Positions 34,108 through 43,707 are shown, numbered from the stretch's first letter. The stretch: 64,000 nucleotides of DNA from Komarekiella delphini-convector SJRDD-AB1 (GCF_014831675.1 NZ_VJXY01000029.1:1-64000), one strand, 5' to 3'. The notes: generated from the letters alone by a model not told the origin. Made by a program: numbers and translations.

Positions 34108-34728
34108 TTAGGAGGCAGAAGTTAAGACAAATTTTTGGAGGGGTTTCAGAAAAATACCTAAAATTTTATCAACTTCCTTAATGTAGTATTCAACTGAGTC
34201 GATGTAAACTACATTCTGTTCTAGTGTTAGAAACCTCCAGTTGGTTCCACTAGTTACCACTCCGTAGATTAGTTCAATATTATTTCCGGCTCTTTGATTA
34301 AATATCTGAGCAGCAAGCATTGTTGCAGTGCATTGTCCTAGCCCTGCAACAATATTCTCGTTTTTTGCTTCAATTATTGTTACCACCGGAACACTAATAA
34401 AATACTGCTCTCCAGATGCGCTGAGGATGAAGTCACAAAAACCAGAGAGTCCTTGAGCAGGATCAACATTGAACTCTGTACCGGAGAATAAGCTGATCCG
34501 GTAATTCAACTGTCGCCTTACCTCAGACAAAATAGGAGCGATCAAGAACTCAGAACGGGCTTTTTCGCTGTTGATAGCAGTTGCCAAAGTGAGGTTTTCA
34601 TCCAGCAACCGCTTCAGCAATTCAGAAGGTTGCACCCCAGCTACAGTAACAAATAAATTGCGTGTTTCTTCCAGAGTTAAGCCAAATGCATTTCTTACTT
34701 TGGCGAGACTAAAATCACTGTATGCCAT
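34108..34728 (-). CDS. PD-(D/E)XK-like nuclease-fold protein, hypothetical
   Basis: 206 residues from the ATG at 34728 (an upstream start at 34785 would add 19). The core has an acidic position in GFCDFILS, then a strand ending in VTIIEAKNEN, the E-x-K of a PD-(D/E)XK nuclease, and a Gln-rich GLGQCTATMLAAQIFNQ helix, the layout seen in restriction-like nucleases. It stands alone without a methylase or partner. Activity is predicted only from motif spacing. Confidence 0.65.
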   Translation of the reverse strand: MAYSDFSLAKVRNAFGLTLEETRNLFVTVAGVQPSELLKRLLDENLTLATAINSEKARSEFLIAPILSEVRRQLNYRISLFSGTEFNVDPAQGLSGFCDFILSASGEQYFISVPVVTIIEAKNENIVAGLGQCTATMLAAQIFNQRAGNNIELIYGVVTSGTNWRFLTLEQNVVYIDSVEYYIKEVDKILGIFLKPLQKFVLTSAS

Positions 34729-34911
34729 AGACTTATGCTCCTGCTCTATGTTAATTGGGTATTGCTTCTCTATCCTTGCAATCAATCTATTTCTATTACC
34801 AATACAGTTCGGTTAAAAATCGCCATCATCCTTAAGGGTGCAGATAACTGCGTGAACAAAGCCTACGCCTGTTTGACACCTATTTCCATAACCTGACGTC
34901 TATGTACCAAC

Positions 34912-35772
34912 TCAAATTAAATACAACCAAAGAATTACTCCAGTTCCCAGTACACAAATAATTCCTGCCAAGCCGGCTAGAGGTTTTTTGTTCTTACCTG
35001 TGAACCACTCGGAGACTTTAGCCGTGTAAGTAACCAGTTCTGCTGTGTCTATGGTAGCGATCGCCCATACCCATCCAGCGTGCAACCCCCAAGCTAAGCC
35101 CAAATTGCCGCGATCAACAAACCGTGCTAACACCAACACCATTCCCATCAACCACAATCCAGGAACTTGAGGTATGGTTTCACTTCGCTCCCAAATCAGG
35201 TGTAGAACAGCAAAAATTAAGCTAGAAATTGTTGCTGCTATCCAAATTGAGTAATCCTGCGCTAATTCACTAAACAGGAAACCACGAAAAATCAACTCTT
35301 CAATACCACCGACTAACAAAGCTATCAATAAAATCGGTAGCAAGATGGGTGGTACTAACTTGATATTCGACCATTGAAAAGAACACCAACCCAGCCCAAA
35401 TTGTCCACTAAACACAATAACTAGGCTTAGTACCCCCAAACCAAAACCTAGTACTAAAGAACCTAGCATTGAAAAATTGGCAACACCGTAATTTGAGAAA
35501 GACGTATTAGTTAGCCAACTAATTCCCCAGAGAATCAGGGGAGCTAATAAATAGAGTGACACAAGGAACGGCAACTTTTGCTCTGGCTGTAAAGGTTTGG
35601 TGGGTTGCCAATTGAGCTTAAATGCTGAAACTACTGCTATTGGCAACCAACACCCTACCCAGAAAGTGAAAAATACCATTACTACAACTAGTGCTGGTGC
35701 ATTTTCCATAAATGCCAGTAAGGTATTGACTAAAGGTTCAAAAAGCGTTATCAAAACAGACAAAAAAAACAC
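34912..35772 (-). CDS. CPBP family intramembrane glutamic endopeptidase
   Basis: 286 residues, mostly hydrophobic with about seven membrane helices. The CPBP motifs are readable: EELIFRGF, then the His in FAVLHLIWE, and GLHAGWVW. These correspond to the Glu/His catalytic residues of CAAX-like membrane proteases (Abi/CPBP). The start is a GTG at 35772, or an inner ATG about 20 residues in. Substrate is unknown; relatives act on lipoproteins, prenylated proteins or signalling peptides. Confidence 0.85.
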   Translation of the reverse strand: MFFLSVLITLFEPLVNTLLAFMENAPALVVVMVFFTFWVGCWLPIAVVSAFKLNWQPTKPLQPEQKLPFLVSLYLLAPLILWGISWLTNTSFSNYGVANFSMLGSLVLGFGLGVLSLVIVFSGQFGLGWCSFQWSNIKLVPPILLPILLIALLVGGIEELIFRGFLFSELAQDYSIWIAATISSLIFAVLHLIWERSETIPQVPGLWLMGMVLVLARFVDRGNLGLAWGLHAGWVWAIATIDTAELVTYTAKVSEWFTGKNKKPLAGLAGIICVLGTGVILWLYLI

Positions 35773-35962
35773 GATAGACTTCTTGCAAAATAGATTTCTT
35801 GGTTATTAATCAAGAATCTACTAAAATTTGTGAATTCCGCAAGGGGTCTAATCGTATTTTCTGCTAAAGCAAAATTTTTAAAAGAGAACTATCCATTTCC
35901 TGTAAAGGTCAGGATAAGTTATCAAGCATTCACCTTCAACTTATCCTTACCATCAGAAAAAT

Positions 35963-36412
35963 TTACTCCTCCTCTTCAAAATCTTCATCGTCTGATTCAT
36001 CGGAGTCTATATCCAGTGACGTTTCTTTTTTATCACTTTCACCAAGTTGAATCAAGTGAATATGCTTGTATCCTAGTCTAATTTCAAACTCATCTCCAGG
36101 CTTTAAGCCCATTGCTTTGGTATAGGTGGCACCAATAACAATTTGACCGTTTTGATGAACGCTAACCCGATATGTCGGTTCACGACCCCGACCATCTTTA
36201 GGTGCTTCTGGACTCAGAGGAATTCCTCTAGCCGATAGTAAAGCGTCATAAAAATCTGTGAGATTGACGCGAACCTGGTTATTCTTAGTAACAGTGTAAT
36301 AGCCGCACTGCTTTGCTCTTTCTCGTCGTGGTAAAGTGGAAAGTTCTTTTACTTTAGCAAGTAGTGCTTTTCCGGTTAATGGCGCAGTTGCAGTTTCAGT
36401 CATTATGCTCAA
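35963..36412 (-). CDS. Cyanobacterial AbrB-like transcription regulator
   Basis: 149 residues; an inner ATG three residues in is equally good. The N-terminal part (PLTGKALLAKVKELSTLPRR) is the helical module found in cyAbrB proteins, and the middle holds an AbrB-like swapped-hairpin DNA-binding segment (PTYRVSVHQNGQIVIGATY, then KAMGLKPGDEFEIRLG). The C-terminal tail is extremely acidic (DSDESDDEDFEEEE). CyAbrBs are global regulators in cyanobacteria, controlling carbon-nitrogen balance and hydrogenase or nitrogenase genes. No target site was seen here. Confidence 0.9.
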   Translation of the reverse strand: MSIMTETATAPLTGKALLAKVKELSTLPRRERAKQCGYYTVTKNNQVRVNLTDFYDALLSARGIPLSPEAPKDGRGREPTYRVSVHQNGQIVIGATYTKAMGLKPGDEFEIRLGYKHIHLIQLGESDKKETSLDIDSDESDDEDFEEEE

Positions 36413-37838
36413 ATTTTCCTTACTCTCTCCAAACTGATAAACAATGTCGTTTCATGCCAGTAGTTGGCTTTTTAGCATCTGCATAGAGCTTATCGAAACC
36501 CTAGGGTGAAGGGTTAATTCCTGCTGATAGAAGACACAAGCACCTCTATTATGGTTGTCCACAATAGATTAGAAGTCACAGTTATCACAGATATTTATTT
36601 CGGTGATTTTACGGCACTTTTAACCATCATTCGCCATCGGAAATTAAATTATTTTCTCTTTTGGCGCTACTGTAGCGGCGTAACTTGAAGCCACCTTTAC
36701 GAATTGGATGAGTTCTACTACAAATAAGTCGTAGACCCAAGCAATTGCAGGTTTTTCACTTTTAGTGCTTGCCTTTCTTGCCCTCAAATTGTAGATTTTT
36801 CCCTACTCGTCCTCTCAAGCTTAGGACAGCATAGTGTTTGAATAGGGTACTACGGGCATACACCCTTTTGTTCTGCCAGTAGAGACATGAATTTACTTGT
36901 CTCTACACTACGAATAAACAAAGCAGTAGTAGCCGCATAAGCGCGGCTATTGATTCTGGTTTTGCTACTTCGTAATTTTATATTAAATACTAGCATGGAC
37001 TAATAATAGCAAAATTGTTGTTTAATTTTGAATTAAAGTTGCAGATAAACTTTTATATAAATCCCTGGACTTAAGAAGGGAAAAAGTGGTGAGGATTTTC
37101 CTCCCGCTGCATTGCCTAGTGAGTATTGTAGGATGGCTTTTATAAAAGTTCATCTAATTTAGAGGAGTAGTTTTGTCCAATGAGTTAAATCCAAGATTTT
37201 CTTGATTGAGAGTAGACAAAAAGCGAAAAGTCTCACACATCCGGGGTTCCCAGCGCAAGAACTTTTCTTTGAAAGCAGTCAGACAATTCTGAACGTCCAT
37301 CTATAGGAAGAATAAATCTTCCTATATCTACTTGGTGCTTTATTGCCACCACTAGATGTTAATATCCGCTTTAACACTTCTATATAACCAAAAAATTCCT
37401 GATTCGCCACAGCTTAAGAGATTTTTCCTGCCAGGGCTGCTAAACTCAAGTTGACATCAAGATGCAGTGATAACCTAATATGTATGTATTTAATTTAAAT
37501 ATTTTCGCTAATTCGGGGATGAATCCAAGTCTGGCTACAGATGAAGTCTCTCTTCGATACACTCCTAAATATGTAAATTAAATGCGAAACCACAATAACC
37601 TCTTTAGTTTTTGGGTGTAGAGCTTGAGATAAATGTTGCCTACTGGGCTATTACAACTAAAATTTTAATGGTTATCCTTAAATTAGAATCAGTAGCCTTT
37701 TCATCATCAGCCTATTAACACCTGGCATTGAATAAAGGGCAACACAGAGTAAAGTATCACTCATTTTTTCACCATCACCTGCCTTTACTCATGATCTCTA
37801 GGGCAGATGAGGAAATTTTAAGACTTTGGCTGGTAGCA
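36413..37838. other. Long intergenic region with a small ORF and repeats
   Basis: 1.4 kb. The only sensible frame is the minus-strand 48-residue ORF at 37154-37300 (own entry). At 36879-36887 and 36899-36907 a 9-bp inverted repeat (GTAGAGACA/TGTCTCTAC) belongs to the GTAGAGAC palindrome class. On the minus strand around 36770-36631 an in-frame run reading RTHPIRKGGFKLRRYSSAKR has no sure start and may be a remnant. Confidence 0.45.
37154..37300 (-). CDS. Possible 48-residue small protein
   Basis: A clean ATG-to-stop frame in a long gene-poor stretch. The sequence has normal amino acid balance, with one hydrophobic/aromatic patch (FLRWEPRMCETFRFL) and two cysteines. No ribosome binding site is obvious. 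It could be a genuine small regulatory protein or a leftover of a larger gene. Conservation in relatives would decide. Confidence 0.35.
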   Translation of the reverse strand: MDVQNCLTAFKEKFLRWEPRMCETFRFLSTLNQENLGFNSLDKTTPLN

Positions 37839-38852
37839 ATGGAAGTTATTTTTAAAGTCATTCGGCAACAAGAAAATTCCTCTCCTGTTGTGCAAACTTA
37901 CCTTTTAGATGCCGAATCTGGCAATACAATCCTAGATTGTCTCAATCGGATTAAGTGGGAGCAAGATGGAACATTAGCGTTTCGCAAAAATTGTCGCAAT
38001 ACGATTTGTGGTAGCTGTGCTATGCGAATCAATGGACGTTCAGCTTTAGCTTGCAAAGAAAATATTGGTAGTGAACTTGCTAGATTACAACAGATATTAT
38101 CATTAGCAAGTAAAGCAAGTACCATTCCAGAAATCACGGTGGCTCCTTTAGGTAATATGCCCGTGATTAAAGATTTGGTTGTGGATATGAGCAGTTTTTG
38201 GAATAATTTAGAAGCAGTAGCTCCTTATGTGAGTACAGCCGCGCGACAAGTGCCAGAAAGGGAGTTTTTGCAAACACCACTAGAGCGATCGCAACTCGAT
38301 CAAACTGGCAACTGTATTATGTGCGGTGCTTGCTACTCTGAGTGCAATGCCCGTGAAGTAAATCCAGATTTCGTTGGGCCCCACGCCCTAGCTAAAGCTT
38401 ACCGGATGGTAGCAGATTCCCGCGATAGTGACACTGAAAATCGCTTAGAAAGCTACAACGAAGGCACTAAAGGAGTGTGGGGTTGCACTCGTTGTTTGTA
38501 CTGCGACTCAGTTTGTCCAATGGAAGTCGCACCTCTAGAACAAATCACTAAAATTAAACAAGAAATCCTCACACATAAACAAGCCGACGACAGTCGCTCA
38601 ATTCGCCACCGTAAAGTATTAATAGACTTAGTTAAAGAAGGTGGTTGGATTGATGAACGTCAGTTTGGTTTACAAGTTGTCGGTAACTACTTTCGAGATC
38701 TCAAAGGATTACTTAGTCTTGCACCCCTGGGTTTCAGGATGTTATGTCGAGGTAAATTTCCCATGTCATTTGAACCTTCCCAAGGAACGCAACAAGTGCG
38801 GTTGCTAATCGAATCTGTGCAGCAAGAAGAGAGACTAGAGACAAAGAATTAG
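37839..38852 (+). CDS. sdhB: Succinate dehydrogenase/fumarate reductase iron-sulfur subunit
   Basis: 337 residues from the ATG at 37839; a longer frame starting at 37728 would add 37 residues that do not look like the family. The [2Fe-2S] ferredoxin-like domain has NCRNTICGSCAM and the fourth Cys in ALACKE. Then the [4Fe-4S] site CIMCGACYSEC and the [3Fe-4S] site CTRCLYCDSVC follow in order. Together they relay electrons from the flavoprotein subunit to the quinone pool, in the plasma or thylakoid membrane. The flavoprotein and anchor subunits are not in the window, so the complex is encoded elsewhere, as usual in cyanobacteria. A family-related repeat follows. Confidence 0.9.
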   Translation: MEVIFKVIRQQENSSPVVQTYLLDAESGNTILDCLNRIKWEQDGTLAFRKNCRNTICGSCAMRINGRSALACKENIGSELARLQQILSLASKASTIPEITVAPLGNMPVIKDLVVDMSSFWNNLEAVAPYVSTAARQVPEREFLQTPLERSQLDQTGNCIMCGACYSECNAREVNPDFVGPHALAKAYRMVADSRDSDTENRLESYNEGTKGVWGCTRCLYCDSVCPMEVAPLEQITKIKQEILTHKQADDSRSIRHRKVLIDLVKEGGWIDERQFGLQVVGNYFRDLKGLLSLAPLGFRMLCRGKFPMSFEPSQGTQQVRLLIESVQQEERLETKN

Positions 38853-39008
38853 GGATTGGGTATTGGGGACTGGGTATTAGGTATTGTATTGTTTGCTGGG
38901 GATTTAAGTATTGGGTATTGAGTCTTAAAGATTAGATATTTTAGGTATTGGTAAACTCTTCCCCAATCACTAGTACCCAATTCCCAGTCCCCAGCCCCCA
39001 ATCACTAA
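38853..39008. repeat. Dispersed intergenic repeat, copy 1
   Basis: Contains GGGTATTGGGGACTGGG and its near complement toward the end (CCCAGTCCCCAGCCCCC), plus an inner segment (TTAAGTATTGGGTATTG ... TAAAGATTAGATATTTTAGG) that recurs at 42182-42363. It lies between the sdhB stop and the convergent TolB-like gene and could end both transcripts. Confidence 0.6.
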
Positions 39009-39010
39009 CT

Positions 39011-39535
39011 TCAACGCGGTTCTTGAGGAACATTTAACGGTTGTCCAGAACGGTTATACACTAAAATATCCCACTGCCCGTTATTGCTAGATTCAAAAGC
39101 AATCCTACTACCATCAGCGCTAATTGTAGGGTTGCGAACTTCTGATTGCAGGTTAGTAGTTAAATTACGTGATTGGCGTGTTTCCTGGTCGTAGAGAAAA
39201 ATAGCTGATCGCCCTTGACGACTAGCAGCAAACACAATATAACGACCATTTTCAGAAACACTCGGATGAGTTGCGATCGTATCCAAGGAGTTTAAACCTG
39301 GCAAATCAACCAAATTACGAGTTACCGTATCAAACATATAAACATCTTGACTACCACGTCGGTCGGAAATAAAAACAATGTATCTCCTAGAAATTTGAGG
39401 TTCTAACTCCGAAGCTAGACTGTTAAGACCCCTACCCCCCGGATCAAAGGAATAATTCAACAGGCGAGGGTAGCCAAAACATCCACTCAGCAAACCTGAG
39501 CATATAAATGTAGGAATAAAAATAAAGGGTTTCAT
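39011..39535 (-). CDS. TolB-like short beta-propeller lipoprotein
   Basis: 174 residues. A lipobox (LLSGC, Cys about 18) follows a short signal, so it should be an anchored lipoprotein. The rest is three to four TolB-type strands with repeated (S/T)..G..I.F.S...G...I motifs such as RYIVFISDRRG, RYIVFAASRQGR and SRIAFESSNNGQWDI. A complete TolB propeller has six blades, so this holds only about half. It may pair with the second such gene or dimerise to close the ring. It is paralogous to the gene at 39776-40336. Confidence 0.8.
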   Translation of the reverse strand: MKPFIFIPTFICSGLLSGCFGYPRLLNYSFDPGGRGLNSLASELEPQISRRYIVFISDRRGSQDVYMFDTVTRNLVDLPGLNSLDTIATHPSVSENGRYIVFAASRQGRSAIFLYDQETRQSRNLTTNLQSEVRNPTISADGSRIAFESSNNGQWDILVYNRSGQPLNVPQEPR

Positions 39536-39620
39536 ATATCAATCATCAGTCAAGAGTCAAAAGTCAAGGGTCAAGAGTCATTAGTCATTAGTCATTGGTC
39601 AATTGTAATTTTTCTTCTCC

Positions 39621-39682
39621 TGCTTCCCCTGCTTCCCCTGCTTCCCCTGCTTCCCCTGCTTCCCCTGCTCCCCCTGCTCCCC
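39621..39682. repeat. 9-bp tandem repeat (TGCTTCCCC)
   Basis: Five perfect units run from 39621, followed by two imperfect TGCTCCCC(C) units. It lies between the two TolB-like genes next to a palindromic repeat. Such pyrimidine-rich short tandem repeats are typical of cyanobacterial intergenic DNA and can change length. Confidence 0.7.
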
Positions 39683-39760
39683 GGTCACTGAGCGGAGCCG
39701 TAAAGCCTGCGGCATAGCTACGCTTAGGGCGCAGCCTCAAAGTAGAGAAGTGCTGCTTCC
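39683..39760. repeat. Dispersed GC-rich palindromic repeat
   Basis: Contains GTCACTGAGCGGAGCCGTAAAGCC and CTACGCTTAGGGCGCAGC, a pattern also at 54845-54890 (GTAAAGCC, GGCATGGCTTC, GCGCAGCG). The repeat is between two genes of the same direction and likely transposed by a non-coding mechanism. Confidence 0.55.
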
Positions 39761-39775
39761 CCTGCTCCCCCTCTC

Positions 39776-40336
39776 CTACGGCGGCGAACTAACAGTTGCA
39801 CCGTTAGGAATATCTAACTCTATATTCGGCCCCCGGTCTAGTACTTCAATATCCCACTGACCACGGCTGGCGGTTTCAAAGACAACATAACGTCCATCTG
39901 GGCTGATATTAGGTTTTCTTACCCAGCCGCGATAAGTTGGGGTGAGGATTTGCGACTGTTGCGTAGCGCGATCATAAAGCGCCACTACTGGTCTACCTTG
40001 GTCACTAGTAATATAAGCAATGTAACGCCCGGTATAGCTCAAACTTGGACTTTCAGCAATTGTTTCTGGTCGGTTTAAGCCCGGTATGCGAATCAACCTT
40101 TGCTCCTCCAAGTTGTACAGCAGCAGTTGATGATTACCATTTCGATTAGATACAAACGCTAAAAAGCGCCCATTTCCACTCAAACCAGGTTGCTCCTCGG
40201 TGTAGCGACTGTTGAGGGAAGTAGGCCCTACAGGAATATTATTAGAATTACAAGCTATAAGTAAACTTATCAAGCTAAAAACCAGGCTCCAATGAATTGG
40301 TCTTTGGAGCCAAAATGTAGACGTAAATTTTTTCAC
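39776..40336 (-). CDS. TolB-like short beta-propeller lipoprotein, paralogue
   Basis: 186 residues. A basic start and hydrophobic run end in LLIACNSNN, a lipobox with Cys about 29. The mature protein has TolB-like strands RFLAFVSNRNGNHQLLLY, RYIAYITSDQGRPVVALY and RYVVFETASRGQWDIEVL. These align with the gene downstream at 39011, and both are about half a propeller. The gene starts about 50 bases after the ycf66-like gene ends and runs in the same direction, so they may share a transcript. Confidence 0.8.
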   Translation of the reverse strand: MKKFTSTFWLQRPIHWSLVFSLISLLIACNSNNIPVGPTSLNSRYTEEQPGLSGNGRFLAFVSNRNGNHQLLLYNLEEQRLIRIPGLNRPETIAESPSLSYTGRYIAYITSDQGRPVVALYDRATQQSQILTPTYRGWVRKPNISPDGRYVVFETASRGQWDIEVLDRGPNIELDIPNGATVSSPP

Positions 40337-40383
40337 CTCAACTGTGTTCCGTCGTCTCTCAGTCTCCCTGCACCCTGGCTATT

Positions 40384-41289
40384 TTAGACATTATCAAAAT
40401 CGGTTGAATTATCTGGCTCCTCATTTGGCTTTTCAATCGGGTTGTAGGGTACATACTCAGTTGGTATCGCCTCATCATCTTCGCGCCCTCTTCGAGAAGA
40501 CGAGTCAGTTGGCGGACGACGCCTTTTTGGTCTGGTAGGAGCAACATCGTCTTCGCGACTTTCTGGTCGCTGGGGCCCGTTATTGCTACGACGAGAAGGT
40601 TTTCTAACTTCCCCGCCTGAACTGTCCCAATCATCAACTTCCCTAGAAGAACCCCAATTCTCCTCTTCAAAGCTATCAGAAGTACGATTTACTGGACGCC
40701 CAGAATTACGCCGACGCCCTCTATCCCCGGCTTCTGTACTTTCGTTGCCTTTGCGGCGTTCTGGACGACGGGGAGATTGATCCTCGTAGTAGTTATCACG
40801 AGATGAAATTTCATCCCTGCTAGCCCGAATCCGGGGACGTATAGGGCGCTCCTCTTCTTCATAAGGCAGTGGCTCAAAATCATCTTCCATCTCGGCCTGA
40901 TACTTTCTACGATCATTGTACGAATAGCGATCGCTTACTGGTCTGTCTTCGTCCACAATCGGAGTATTGCGCTTAGCTTGCTGAGTAGCTATACTCCGCA
41001 AACGAATACTTTCAACAGCAAAAAATACAGTTGTGCCGACTAAAAGCAATTGACCAAATTGTAAAATTGGGTCTAGTCGCCACCCTTGAAAGATGAGAAT
41101 GAAACCACAAAGTAAGCCCACTGCGGCAAAAAAGATATCTTGATCTCTTGACAGTTCGGGACGCACAGTGCGAAGAAAATACAGTGCTGCCCCAGCCACA
41201 GCCAGGAAAATTCCTAGAATACTGGCTGAGTTTGCCCCAAAATTTACCTGAGCCAGAACACTGGCTGAGTTCAGCCCAAAATTTATCAT
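40384..41289 (-). CDS. ycf66: Ycf66 family membrane protein
   Basis: 301 residues. The N-terminal 110 residues form the Ycf66 domain with three or four membrane segments (SILGIFLAVAGAALYFLRTV, DIFFAAVGLLCGFILIFQGW, ILQFGQLLLVGTTVFFAVES). The C-terminal 170 residues are a low-complexity, charged tail rich in Arg, Glu, Ser and Pro. The family is conserved in cyanobacteria and plastids. Its role is unproven; the neighbouring psbX and gene order suggest a thylakoid function. It lies 247 bases downstream of psbX in the same direction. Confidence 0.9.
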   Translation of the reverse strand: MINFGLNSASVLAQVNFGANSASILGIFLAVAGAALYFLRTVRPELSRDQDIFFAAVGLLCGFILIFQGWRLDPILQFGQLLLVGTTVFFAVESIRLRSIATQQAKRNTPIVDEDRPVSDRYSYNDRRKYQAEMEDDFEPLPYEEEERPIRPRIRASRDEISSRDNYYEDQSPRRPERRKGNESTEAGDRGRRRNSGRPVNRTSDSFEEENWGSSREVDDWDSSGGEVRKPSRRSNNGPQRPESREDDVAPTRPKRRRPPTDSSSRRGREDDEAIPTEYVPYNPIEKPNEEPDNSTDFDNV

Positions 41290-41536
41290 TGCTGTTTTCC
41301 CAATATCAAATCTATGTTAGCGAGTCACAATTAAAATCACTACTCTAATTAGGCGCAATATATTGAAGCTTCAAAGCATCTGGTAAAGAAGCTCTGAAGC
41401 TGTCCACCGAAAGCTAAAAAAGCCGATGTGTGTCAACTACAACCGCCCTTAAAGGGAAAAATTGCTGCGCTTGGTGCAATTAGATAAATAGCTGACAGAC
41501 AATCGGGTATGAGAGTCCAAGCGACTCCGCCAAACA

Positions 41537-41656
41537 TTATGAACGCTGGATTTTATCTTTCTGGCTAATGAAAATTAGACCAACTGTAGCAGGGATAACT
41601 ACAATTGCAGCACCAAAAACCAAACTCCAAAGAAAATTTGCTAAAGAAGGCGTCAT
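41537..41656 (-). CDS. psbX: Photosystem II reaction centre protein PsbX
   Basis: 39 residues starting [17 protein letters not shown], with one transmembrane helix (about 11-31) and a basic C-terminus SQKDKIQRS. It is a single-helix subunit at the edge of photosystem II near cytochrome b559. The length and motif match cyanobacterial PsbX, and ycf66 downstream supports the call. It is too short to stand out among larger frames but the reading is unambiguous. Confidence 0.92.
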   Translation of the reverse strand: MTPSLANFLWSLVFGAAIVVIPATVGLIFISQKDKIQRS

Positions 41657-41887
41657 AGTTCTCAACCTTTTTTTACACACTTCATAATAATTCTAATGGT
41701 GTATCACTTTCTTGAGAAGCCTCTGAGCACAAGCGACCAAACTTGATAACCGTCATCACAAATCATTGTTAATCCGTATTAGGGATTGAAATAAAATAAT
41801 AAAGGGAGTGCTTTACAAAGCTTAAAATTTTCTGGCGATGCCGTTCGCCCAAGTTCTTCCTTTATTCACAGATAGTTACTCAAGCTG

Positions 41888-42181
41888 ATGACTGGTGCTA
41901 ACCTGACTACTTGGATTCTCGGCCCTGTATTGGGACTAATGACGTTTTTGTTTATTTTTCGCATAATTCTCACTTGGTATCCCCAAGTGGATCTGAATCG
42001 TTTGCCCTTTAATTTAATAGCTTGGCCCACTGAACCCTTTTTAGTACCGATGCGAAAGCTAGTACCACCCATAGGTGGAGTGGACATTACTCCTATTATT
42101 TGGGTTGGTATCTTCAGTCTGGTGCGAGAAATTTTGCTAGGTCAACAAGGTTTGCTGACCATGATGTCTCGTGTAAGTTAG
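41888..42181 (+). CDS. YggT (Ycf19-like) family membrane protein
   Basis: 97 residues with two membrane segments: WILGPVLGLMTFLFIFRIIL and TPIIWVGIFSLVREILL. Between them the family signature TWYPQVDLNRLPFNLIAWPTEPFL, then PMRKLVPPIGGVDITP. YggT proteins are linked to membrane maintenance and, in cyanobacteria and plastids, to thylakoid or nucleoid organisation. It is divergent from psbX. Confidence 0.9.
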   Translation: MTGANLTTWILGPVLGLMTFLFIFRIILTWYPQVDLNRLPFNLIAWPTEPFLVPMRKLVPPIGGVDITPIIWVGIFSLVREILLGQQGLLTMMSRVS

Positions 42182-42363
42182 AGATTGGGGACTGAGTATT
42201 AGGGAGCAGCTATCAAGTATTGTATTAGTTGCTAGGTATTTAAGTATTAGGTCTTAAAGATTGGATATTTTAGGTATTAGGAAAATCTTTCCCAGTCCCC
42301 AATCCCCAATCCCCATTGCCCCTTATCCCCAGAGGGGGCCCCGAGTTCCCCAGTCCCCAGTCC
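42182..42363. repeat. Dispersed intergenic repeat, copy 2
   Basis: Shares its central block (AAGTATTAGGTCTTAAAGATTGGATATTTTAGG) and its GGGGACTG / CAGTCCCC ends with 38853-39008. It lies between the YggT gene and the convergent accC gene. Confidence 0.6.
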
Positions 42364-43707
42364 TTAACTATTCATCTCCTGCACAAAATTGGTATAAATA
42401 TTACCCTGTAAAAACTGTGGTGTTTCCATAATTTTTTGATGAAACGGGATGGTAGTAGGAAGTCCCGTGATGGCACACTCCCGCAGTGCGCGTTTCATCC
42501 GGTTAATGGCGGTTAGTCGGTCTGGGCCCCAAACTATTAACTTGCCAATCAGGGAGTCGTAGTAGGGCGGGATTTGGTAATCTGTGTAAACATGAGAATC
42601 AATTCGGACACCAGGGCCGCCAGGAGGGAGATAGCCACTGATACGTCCAGGGGAAGGGCGAAAGTCATGGTCAGGGTCTTCGGCATTGATTCGGCATTCG
42701 ATCGCATGACCCTGCAAAACTACTTGATCTTGGGTAAGCTTAAGTTTTTCTCCTTGAGCAATTCGGATTTGCTCAACAACCAAGTCTACCCCTGTAATCA
42801 TCTCTGTTACTGGATGCTCTACTTGAATCCGGGTATTCATTTCCATAAAGTAGAATTTTCCGGATCTATCTAAGAGAAACTCAATAGTTCCCGCCCCAGT
42901 GTAGTTGATAAACTGGGCAGCTTTGACAGCAGCTTGTCCCATTTTGTCTCGCAGGTCAGAATCGAGAGCAGGGCTAGGGGCTTCTTCAAGTAGCTTTTGA
43001 TTGCGACGTTGAATCGAGCAATCTCTTTCACCTAAGTGAATGACATTACCGTAGTTATCCGCCAAAATTTGAAATTCAATGTGGCGCGGACGTTCAATAA
43101 ATTTTTCTATATAAACGCCAGAATTGCCAAAAGCTGCTCCCGCTTCACCTTGGGCTGCCATAAATAGTTTGACAAATTCGCTTTCAGCACGTACCAGACG
43201 CATACCCCGTCCACCGCCACCCGCTGTGGCTTTGATCATTACTGGATAGCCAATATCCTTAGCAAAGGCTAATCCTTCTTGCTCAGACTCTACTAACCCC
43301 TCGCTACCTGGTACAGTTGGCACTCCAGCCTTTTGCATGGTTTCTTTCGCAGTGGATTTATCCCCCATCCGCCTTATGGCTTCTGGAGTTGGGCCAATAA
43401 AGGCAATATGATGGTCAGCACAAATTTCTGCAAACCGAGCATTTTCTGCCAAAAAGCCATAACCAGGATGAATGGCGCTGGCATTGCGCGTCAATGCGGC
43501 AGCAATAATATTGGGAATATTCAAATAACTTTTACTGCTGGCAGGTTCGCCAATGCAAACCGCTTCATCAGCAAGTTGGACGTGGAGAGCATTACGGTCA
43601 ACAGTGGAGTGAATCGCAACCGTCGCAATTCCCATTTCTTCACAGGCGCGAAGAATGCGAAGGGCAATTTCTCCCCGATTGGCAATTAATATTTTGTCAA
43701 ACTTCAT
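42364..43707 (-). CDS. accC: Acetyl-CoA carboxylase biotin carboxylase subunit
   Basis: 447 residues. The ATP-grasp fold is clear: [17 protein letters not shown] at the start, glycine-rich [27 protein letters not shown], and [15 protein letters not shown] with the catalytic residues. It uses ATP and bicarbonate to carboxylate biotin on AccB, the first committed step of fatty acid synthesis. The length matches AccC alone, with no fused carboxyltransferase or biotin domain. accB and accA/D are not in the window. Confidence 0.96.
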   Translation of the reverse strand: MKFDKILIANRGEIALRILRACEEMGIATVAIHSTVDRNALHVQLADEAVCIGEPASSKSYLNIPNIIAAALTRNASAIHPGYGFLAENARFAEICADHHIAFIGPTPEAIRRMGDKSTAKETMQKAGVPTVPGSEGLVESEQEGLAFAKDIGYPVMIKATAGGGGRGMRLVRAESEFVKLFMAAQGEAGAAFGNSGVYIEKFIERPRHIEFQILADNYGNVIHLGERDCSIQRRNQKLLEEAPSPALDSDLRDKMGQAAVKAAQFINYTGAGTIEFLLDRSGKFYFMEMNTRIQVEHPVTEMITGVDLVVEQIRIAQGEKLKLTQDQVVLQGHAIECRINAEDPDHDFRPSPGRISGYLPPGGPGVRIDSHVYTDYQIPPYYDSLIGKLIVWGPDRLTAINRMKRALRECAITGLPTTIPFHQKIMETPQFLQGNIYTNFVQEMNS

